In this document: positions 6,984 to 11,194 of the stretch, in pieces
How the letters are laid out: the number at the start of each line of letters is the position of its first letter
Numbering within the stretch: the stretch's first letter is position 1
Source: Candidatus Pacearchaeota archaeon
GTDB taxonomy: Archaea > Nanobdellota > Nanobdellia > Pacearchaeales > GW2011-AR1
Assembly (NCBI GenBank): GCA_016186375.1
Contig: JACPLS010000001.1
Location: 1-11,194, forward strand
Direction of reading: 5' to 3'
Length of the DNA: 11,194 nt
The notes under the pieces: model-generated
Told to the model about the DNA's origin: nothing
The model's input: the letters and a program-made list of their open reading frames with translations, nothing else
The model's database searches: none
Program-made: the position numbers and the translations under genes

Positions 6984-9491
6984 ATGAATATAAATGAAGT
7001 GGGAGTTCCGTTTGAAATTGCAAAAGTGATAACTGTTGCTGAATCTGTAACTAGCACAAATATTGAAGCAATGAAAGAGTTAATAAGAAGAGGTGAGGAG
7101 TACCCTGGTGCCAATTATGTTATTAGAACAGATGGGAAGAGAAAAAGAATAACCCCTGAATTAAAAGAAGAACTTTGCGCGGAAATTCAGCCAGGCTATA
7201 AGGTTGAAAGACATATAAGAGATGGAGACGTTGTTTTGTTTAACAGACACCCAAGTTTACATAAACAGAGCCTTATGTCTCATAAAGTAAGAGTTTTGCC
7301 CCACAGGACTTTCAGATTACATCCGGCCGCTGCATTTCCATATAACGCCGATTATGATGGAGACGAAATGAATATTCACTCACCGCAAACAGAGGAAGCA
7401 AGAGCCGAAGCTATAACTCTCTTAGATGTTAAAAATAATATTATTTCTTCAAAGAACAATATTAATTTAGTTGGAACTATAGGTGATTCCATAACTGGTG
7501 CTTATCTTTTAGGCAAAGATACTCTTACCAAAGATGAAGCAGACCAATTGCTATTTTCTGCAAATGTTGAAAATAAAATAACAACCAAAGAAATTCAAGG
7601 AAGAGATGTTTTTGCACAATTAATTCCTCCTGGAGCCAATATAAAGATTCCTCATGAAATTATAGGAAATAATAGCTTGGGAGCTGAAGAAGGCGAGATG
7701 ATTAAACAAATAGACAGAGAGCTTGGAAGGGATAAAGCACTTGAATCTATCCAAAGAGCATTTATCTTGGGGGCATTGTATTTATCTAGGAAAGGATACA
7801 CTCTTTCTGTACGAGACCTTGATGTTTCTGAGAAAGTTAAGAAAGAAGCAAAAGCGATTGTGGAAGAAGCGGAGAGAAAAACAGCTGAAGTGATCAAAGA
7901 ATTTGAAACTGGCTCAATTTCCCATCTTCCAGGTAAAACTTTAGAAGAAACACGAGAAATTAAGATTGCAAGAATTCTTAACGAGGTTAGAACAGATATT
8001 GGAAAAATTGTCCAAGATAATTTTCCTGTTGATGGAAATGTTAACAAAATGATCAGTGCGAAGGCTGGAGGAAGCATGCTTAACATTACACAGATTGCTT
8101 GCTCTGTCGGTCAACAGTCTTTATGGAATAAGAGAATTAGTTTTGGATACAATGAAAGGACACTTTCATTCTTTAAGAGAAACAATATTGGGGCAGAAGC
8201 CAGAGGTTTTATCAAATCTTCATTTGCTGATGGATTAAAACCTGCAGAATTTTTCTTTGGAGCTATTACTGGAAGAGATGCATTGATGGATCTTGCATTG
8301 AGAACTCCTAAATCAGGATATCTATACAGAAGACTTGTCAGTGCTTTGCAAGATTTAAAGGTTGAATACGATGGAACTGTCAGGGATGCTTCTGAAAATA
8401 TAATTGAGTTCTTGTATGGTGATGACGGAAAAGATGTCTCCAAACTTCATTTGAAAGACCAGAAAGTTGTGCCTGGTGAAGCTGTGGGAGTAATAACTGC
8501 ACAGAGCTTTGGGGAAGCTTCAACTCAGATGGTTTTAAACGTATTCCACCATGCAGGGGTTGCACAAATGCAGATAACACAAGGTTTACCAAGATTAATT
8601 GAAATTCTTGATGCAAGAAAAAAGCCTTCTACACCTTTGACTGAAATACATCTTACAAAAGATTATAATAATGAAAAAGATGCAAAAATAATCGCTGAAA
8701 AAATAAAAGAAGTGAAATTAAAGGAGATATCTGCACAGATAAAAATAGACTTTACGAATAAAAAAATTGAAATAGAACTGGATGCAAAGGCATTGAAAGA
8801 AGCTCATCTTGGATTTGAAAAAGTCTTAGATAGACTAAATGAAAAAGGTCATAAAGTTAAGGGCCATGACTTGAAAATTAAAATCAATCTGGAAGATAAT
8901 AATTTTAAGGAAATTTATAAACTAAAACAAAAGTTAAAAGAAACCACAATCTCGGGAATTAAGGGAGTTTCACAAGTTGTCGTAACTTCACGAGGTAGAG
9001 AATTTGTAATTCAGGCAGCTGGTAGTAATTTAAAAGAAATTTTGGAAGTAAAAGGAATTGATAGAGATAGAGTTGTGTCTAATGATATTCATGACGTAGC
9101 TGTGGTTTTAGGAATAGAAGCAGCTAGACAAACAATAATAAATGAAATAAAAGCTGTATTGGAAGTTCAAGGATTGGACATAAATGAGAGGCACCTGAAA
9201 CTTATTGCTGATGCCATGACTTCTTCTGGAGTGGTAAAGGGAGTAACTAGAATGGGAATAATTTCTGATAAAGCTAGCATTTTAGCAAGAGCGACATTTG
9301 AAACCCCTGATAAGCAGTTTATAAATGCAACAATTCAAGGCGGAAGAGATGAATTAAGTTCTGTCATCGAAAATATATTGCTAAACCAACCAATACCAGT
9401 TGGAACAGGGCTTCCAGGACTTTATGTCGAAATTACCGGACCTTTAGTTGACAAGAAACTTGAGAAAGAAAAGAAGAAAAAAGGAGAATGA
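6984..9491 (+). CDS. rpoA: RNA polymerase subunit RpoA, C-terminal piece (A' catalytic part fused to A'')
   Basis: The rest of the largest subunit. The conserved reading frame opens at 6798; 6984 is only its first ATG and is not a natural start, because switch and lid sequence (PPARHRSGQPLKTITERIKG and NLAGKRVNYSARTVISPDP) lies before it. The catalytic motif NADYDGDE has its three Mg-binding aspartates at residues 123, 125 and 127 of this piece. FADGLKPAEFFF and the bridge-helix segment follow near 430-460. A'' sequence continues without a stop: GEAVGVITAQSFGEASTQM, the trigger-loop histidine at 522, GLPRLIEILDARKKPSTP, and the end GTGLPGLYVEITGP plus a lysine-rich tail. Only about 20 residues separate YGDDG (478) from GEAVG (498), far fewer than in split archaeal A'/A'' pairs. 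No ribosome-binding site precedes 6984. Confidence 0.93.
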   Translation: MNINEVGVPFEIAKVITVAESVTSTNIEAMKELIRRGEEYPGANYVIRTDGKRKRITPELKEELCAEIQPGYKVERHIRDGDVVLFNRHPSLHKQSLMSHKVRVLPHRTFRLHPAAAFPYNADYDGDEMNIHSPQTEEARAEAITLLDVKNNIISSKNNINLVGTIGDSITGAYLLGKDTLTKDEADQLLFSANVENKITTKEIQGRDVFAQLIPPGANIKIPHEIIGNNSLGAEEGEMIKQIDRELGRDKALESIQRAFILGALYLSRKGYTLSVRDLDVSEKVKKEAKAIVEEAERKTAEVIKEFETGSISHLPGKTLEETREIKIARILNEVRTDIGKIVQDNFPVDGNVNKMISAKAGGSMLNITQIACSVGQQSLWNKRISFGYNERTLSFFKRNNIGAEARGFIKSSFADGLKPAEFFFGAITGRDALMDLALRTPKSGYLYRRLVSALQDLKVEYDGTVRDASENIIEFLYGDDGKDVSKLHLKDQKVVPGEAVGVITAQSFGEASTQMVLNVFHHAGVAQMQITQGLPRLIEILDARKKPSTPLTEIHLTKDYNNEKDAKIIAEKIKEVKLKEISAQIKIDFTNKKIEIELDAKALKEAHLGFEKVLDRLNEKGHKVKGHDLKIKINLEDNNFKEIYKLKQKLKETTISGIKGVSQVVVTSRGREFVIQAAGSNLKEILEVKGIDRDRVVSNDIHDVAVVLGIEAARQTIINEIKAVLEVQGLDINERHLKLIADAMTSSGVVKGVTRMGIISDKASILARATFETPDKQFINATIQGGRDELSSVIENILLNQPIPVGTGLPGLYVEITGPLVDKKLEKEKKKKGE

Positions 9492-9650
9492 TTATCTCGA
9501 CACATAGTGGACGATTTATTTGATTCATATAGACTAAAAGAAGATATATTAAATGCCCCAAAACTTCTGTAATTATTATTGGATACACATACTATTAAAT
9601 ATCAGTTATTTTAATTTATAGGAGATATTCTTAATATATTATCTAAAAAC
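9492..9650 (+). other. Non-coding AT-rich stretch after rpoA
   Basis: No convincing gene. GGAG at 9483-9486 precedes an ATG at 9488 that overlaps the rpoA stop, a good coupled start, but it opens only an 11-residue frame. A short frame from GTG 9507 to TAA 9570-9572 (VDDLFDSYRLKEDILNAPKL and one more residue) has protein-like composition and could be a remnant of a lost gene. The rest is AT-rich with no clear structure. Confidence 0.5.
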
Positions 9651-9837
9651 GAGATTATACGAATTATTATAATTATATTGGAATATTGTTCGTAACCCCA
9701 ATTTATTTGTAACAAACAGATTAGTATGTATCAATTATAACTTAATGTAATTAATATATCAAAAAGAAAAATTAACTTTGGGCCAATCCCAATTATGATT
9801 GAGAATCGACGACAAAATAATAGATACATTTAAATAG
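9651..9837 (+). repeat. Promoter-bearing repeat, copy A
   Basis: A 187-base element repeated at 10267-10436 in the same orientation. Of its first 40 bases 35 match the other copy, the middle differs by a 17-base insertion here, and its last 39 bases (9799-9837) match without a mismatch. The head carries an inverted repeat TACGAA (9658-9663) / TTCGTA (9689-9694) and the palindrome TTTGTAACAAA (9706-9716). The perfectly kept end contains TTTAAATA (9829-9836), a TATA-like box. Copy A alone has a small hairpin TTGGG/CCCAA at 9778-9792. The layout suggests an upstream control region with a core promoter. Confidence 0.8.
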
Positions 9838-10142
9838 AAAAATTACCTGAAGAATTTAGTCCTGGTGAAAGAGTATTTTTTGATTATAATACTTATTTTG
9901 GAGGTCCAGACGGCTTAATATTCTCTAAACCAGTGACTCGTAATCAATTTGTTGCAGAATGTCAAAGAGTATATAAAAATAATGTTGTTTATTATAAAGA
10001 AAATAACCTTTTTTCTGAGAAACATTTACCAGTTGATTTTGTGTGCAGAGAAAATTTACCGCATCCTTCAATATTGGTTCCACAAGATATTCATCCAACT
10101 AAAGTTGATCTCGCGCCTATAAAATCCTTAGACACATTATAA
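9834..10142 (+). pseudogene. Headless ORF directly after repeat copy A
   Basis: An open frame of 102 codons runs from just inside the end of repeat copy A to TAA at 10140-10142. Its sequence looks like a real protein (LPEEFSPGERVFFDYNTYFG, SEKHLPVDFVCRENLPHPSI), but the codon before it is TAA (9831-9833). No ATG or TTG exists in the frame, and GTG at 9933 would give only 69 residues and discard 33 protein-like ones. It is therefore probably a gene whose 5' end was replaced by the repeat, or one using an unusual start. I do not recognise the family. A T8 tract at 10172-10179 follows. Confidence 0.5.
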
Positions 10143-10266
10143 AACAATTATTGCTTTAAAACTTTATTTTATTTTTTTTGGCCTCCTACGTAATTTTCCT
10201 AAAAATCTTTGATTTTTTCGAACCACATTGCATTCTCAAGTCTGCGGACTTTCGGAGCGTATAACA
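10143..10266 (+). terminator. T-rich tract and small hairpins between the headless ORF and repeat copy B
   Basis: After the stop comes a T8 run (10172-10179), a likely archaeal terminator. Next is a perfect hairpin AAAAATC (10201-10207) / GATTTTT (10211-10217), which runs straight into further Ts. A 5-bp stem AAGTC/GACTT with loop TGCG lies near 10238-10251, in a stretch that is GC-richer than its surroundings. No coding sequence is seen on either strand. Confidence 0.45.
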
Positions 10267-10436
10267 GCGATTATACAAATTATCATAATTAAATTGGAAT
10301 ATTATTTGTAATCACTAGTTTATTTGTTACAAAAGAGCTATGTTTAATTAATATATCTAAATAAAGATGAACTGACTTTAAACCTTATCATTTATACTTG
10401 AGAATCGACGACAAAATAATAGATACATTTAAATAG
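10267..10436 (+). repeat. Promoter-bearing repeat, copy B (upstream of nusA)
   Basis: The 170-base second copy of the element at 9651-9837. The inverted repeat is TACAAAT (10274-10280) / ATTTGTA (10304-10310), with the same 37-base span as in copy A and base changes that keep pairing. The palindrome is TTTGTTACAAA (10323-10333). The perfect 39-base end is at 10398-10436, with TTTAAATA at 10428-10435 centred about 30 bases before an ATG at 10462. As the nearest upstream TATA-type signal, it is the likely promoter of nusA. Confidence 0.8.
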
Positions 10437-10461
10437 TCTTTTGATAAGGAAAGTTTATAAC

Positions 10462-10551
10462 ATGAAAGCTGAATTTCTACTTGAAATAAACAGAGCATAT
10501 TTAAAACAAAAAGATGGCAGTCCTAAATTTACAAACAATCAGATATATTAA
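10462..10551 (+). CDS. 29-codon ORF overlapping the nusA start
   Basis: ATG 10462 to TAA 10549-10551 encodes 29 residues (MKAEFLLEINRAYLKQKDGS and nine more) in a different frame from nusA and overlaps its first 38 bases. It is the first ATG after the TATA box in repeat copy B, so a nearly leaderless transcript would present this start first. Ribosomes ending at 10551 would have passed the nusA start, which has no Shine-Dalgarno of its own. It does not resemble ribosomal protein L30e, which often precedes nusA in archaea. It could be spurious. Confidence 0.3.
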   Translation: MKAEFLLEINRAYLKQKDGSPKFTNNQIY

Positions 10552-10930
10552 TCTCCTAGATAACACGGCAAGAGTAAAAACCAGAAAATGTTTTTTATAT
10601 AATAATGCAATTATTTTTGCAGTGCCACAACACATGATGATGAAAGCAATAGGTCCGAATGCCAGGAATATCAGAATTATTCAAGAAAAACTTGGGAAAA
10701 AAATTAGGATAATAAGAGAAGCAGATGGAATTGAAGATGCAGAGCGTTTTGTCAAAGATATAACATCCCCAGTAAGTTTTAAGTCTCTTGAAATAAAAGA
10801 GGGTATGTTTATTCTTAGTTCTGGGGGAATTCAGAGCAAAGCGGCTTTGATGGGAAGAAACAAGAGAAGGCTTGAAGAATTGAGGCAGATTACGAAAGAT
10901 ACTTTCGCCATGGATTTGAAGATTTTCTAA
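10514..10930 (+). CDS. nusA: NusA-type KH-domain transcription factor
   Basis: A 138-residue archaeal NusA-like protein made of two KH RNA-binding domains, without the N-terminal polymerase-binding and S1 domains of bacterial NusA; this is the normal archaeal length. The start LQTIRYINLLDNTARV fits the family's opening, and the frame has a TAA just upstream (10502-10504), fixing the ATG at 10514. KH1 covers about residues 22-70 with AIGPNARNIRIIQEKLGKKI, and KH2 about 90-135 with LMGRNKRRLEEL. The GXXG loops that usually hold RNA read GPNA (47-50) and GRNK (114-117), so both lack the second glycine. It sits downstream of rpoA as in many archaea, but about 1 kb away and behind its own promoter repeat. 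The usual rps12-rps7 partners do not follow. Confidence 0.9.
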   Translation: MAVLNLQTIRYINLLDNTARVKTRKCFLYNNAIIFAVPQHMMMKAIGPNARNIRIIQEKLGKKIRIIREADGIEDAERFVKDITSPVSFKSLEIKEGMFILSSGGIQSKAALMGRNKRRLEELRQITKDTFAMDLKIF

Positions 10931-10943
10931 GAAAAGGTTTATG

Positions 10944-10951
10944 TGGTTTTT
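10944..10951 (+). terminator. T tract after nusA
   Basis: A T6 run (GGTTTTTTCG) begins about 15 bases after the nusA stop, which is adequate for archaeal intrinsic termination. No hairpin is needed or evident here. Confidence 0.4.
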
Positions 10952-10987
10952 TCGAATAATATTCTCTAATCGTCCCTAAGAACTTAA

Positions 10988-11046
10988 GAAAATGTGAAAC
11001 ATCTGGATCACTAGTTTAACTTTAGGTTAAACCTTGGCACATTTTC
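10988..11046. other. Nested stem-loop between nusA and the convergent gene
   Basis: GAAAATGTG (10988-10996) pairs perfectly with CACATTTTC (11038-11046). Inside it GTTTAAC (11014-11020) pairs with GTTAAAC (11026-11032) around a 5-base loop. The unpaired flanks are 17 bases on the left and 5 on the right. An ACA at 11050-11052 follows the outer stem, which recalls an H/ACA guide RNA, but the asymmetric pocket and the lack of a visible K-turn argue against that. It may be a structured 3' region or a small RNA. Confidence 0.35.
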
Positions 11047-11059
11047 CTCACAACAGTCT

Positions 11060-11092
11060 ATGTGACTACATATAGTAACAATGTAGTCACAT
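11060..11092. terminator. 12-bp perfect hairpin between convergent genes
   Basis: ATGTGACTACAT (11060-11071) and ATGTAGTCACAT (11081-11092) pair perfectly around a 9-base loop. On the plus strand the stem is followed by a pyrimidine-rich stretch (CATTTCTTC). On the minus strand it abuts the stop codon of the gene at the right end. It is most simply read as a bidirectional end-of-transcript structure. Confidence 0.55.
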
Positions 11093-11194
11093 CATTTCTT
11101 CAACATTTTCTTTAATTGTTTGTATTCCTTAATAAACAACACTAAAGTTGGTTTTAAATTGTGGTTTTTTTCGTATTTTTGCAAAGAAGAATAA
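11092..11194 (-). CDS. C-terminal end of an unidentified protein (partial, minus strand)
   Basis: Read on the minus strand, a frame is open from the window edge to TGA at 11094-11092, giving 33 residues that end KEYKQLKKMLKK after LKPTLVLFI. The basic, helix-forming tail looks coding, and the 12-bp hairpin directly after its stop supports a gene end here. The other two minus frames are closed within this stretch. The family is not recognisable from this length, and chance openness in AT-rich DNA remains possible. Confidence 0.4.
   Translation of the reverse strand, partial: YSSLQKYEKNHNLKPTLVLFIKEYKQLKKMLKK

Noticed and set aside
6797..6984. An intron or intein interrupting rpoA
   Set aside because: Nothing is inserted. 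Sequence is missing and the two conserved halves abut within one base, so splicing of RNA or protein cannot restore the gene.
7652..8443. Minus-strand open frames and a short plus-strand frame inside rpoA
   Set aside because: They overlap clearly conserved RpoA sequence and have shadow-type composition, with no start signals.
6122..9491. A natural split of RpoA into two subunits
   Set aside because: Known archaeal splits separate A' from A'', which is far downstream. Here 62 conserved codons lie before the first start of the second ORF and would be lost.
10180..10265. A possible minus-strand tRNA (TTCGAA and complementary-looking ends)
   Set aside because: No T stem, D arm or anticodon arm can be drawn around it.
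9651..10436. The direct repeats as a CRISPR array or insertion-sequence ends
   Set aside because: Only two copies about 600 bases apart, no spacers, no transposase and no terminal inverted repeats; the repeat ends carry promoter-like sequence.
9651..10500. A simple tandem duplication of about 600 bases
   Set aside because: Sequence after copy A (headless ORF) and after copy B (nusA leader) is unrelated, as is the sequence before each copy.

Overview
The window looks like a piece of an AT-rich archaeal genome, probably from a small-genome (DPANN-type) lineage. The evidence is the archaeal RNA polymerase gene order rpoH-rpoB-rpoA followed by archaeal nusA, TATA-box promoters (TTTAAATA-like) about 26-30 bases ahead of starts, and several apparently leaderless genes. 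RpoH is a eukaryote/archaea-only subunit. The lineage assignment is inference; the archaeal assignment is firm.

Layout. The left end (1-96) is the tail of an unidentified gene. At 173-913 lies a secreted protein that reads like a beta-barrel, with its own TATA box. A tRNA-Lys(UUU) follows at 976-1050. A 190-base leader (1051-1243) holds a TATA box inside a dyad, a 20-codon mini-ORF and an 11-bp perfect hairpin. The RNA polymerase operon then runs from 1244: rpoH, unsplit rpoB, a cassette of four small translationally coupled paralogues (4709-6125) and rpoA (6122-9491). rpoA is a fused A'-A'' gene with an unusually short A'/A'' linker. It is broken near 6797: about 27 codons of the clamp coiled coil are missing and the frame shifts, giving two ORFs. 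Then come about 1 kb of mostly non-coding AT-rich DNA, where archaea commonly carry rpl30e. It contains two copies of a 170-187 bp promoter-bearing repeat and a headless ORF. Archaeal nusA (10514-10930) follows. The right end has a structured intergenic region and probably the C-terminus of a convergent minus-strand gene.

How the genes work together. RpoH, RpoB and RpoA are core polymerase subunits (jaw/assembly, and the two halves of the catalytic cleft), and NusA is an RNA-binding protein of the transcription/translation apparatus. The four cassette proteins share a roughly 60-residue domain with an acidic D-x-D motif, five copies in all. Being co-translated between the two largest subunits, they are the best candidate here for something undescribed, possibly polymerase-associated factors, although the sequence does not prove a function.

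Main caution: the rpoA break lies in an essential, highly conserved stretch, and the DNA on both sides remains well conserved at the protein level. It is therefore either a sequence/assembly error or a very recent mutation, not a normal gene split.
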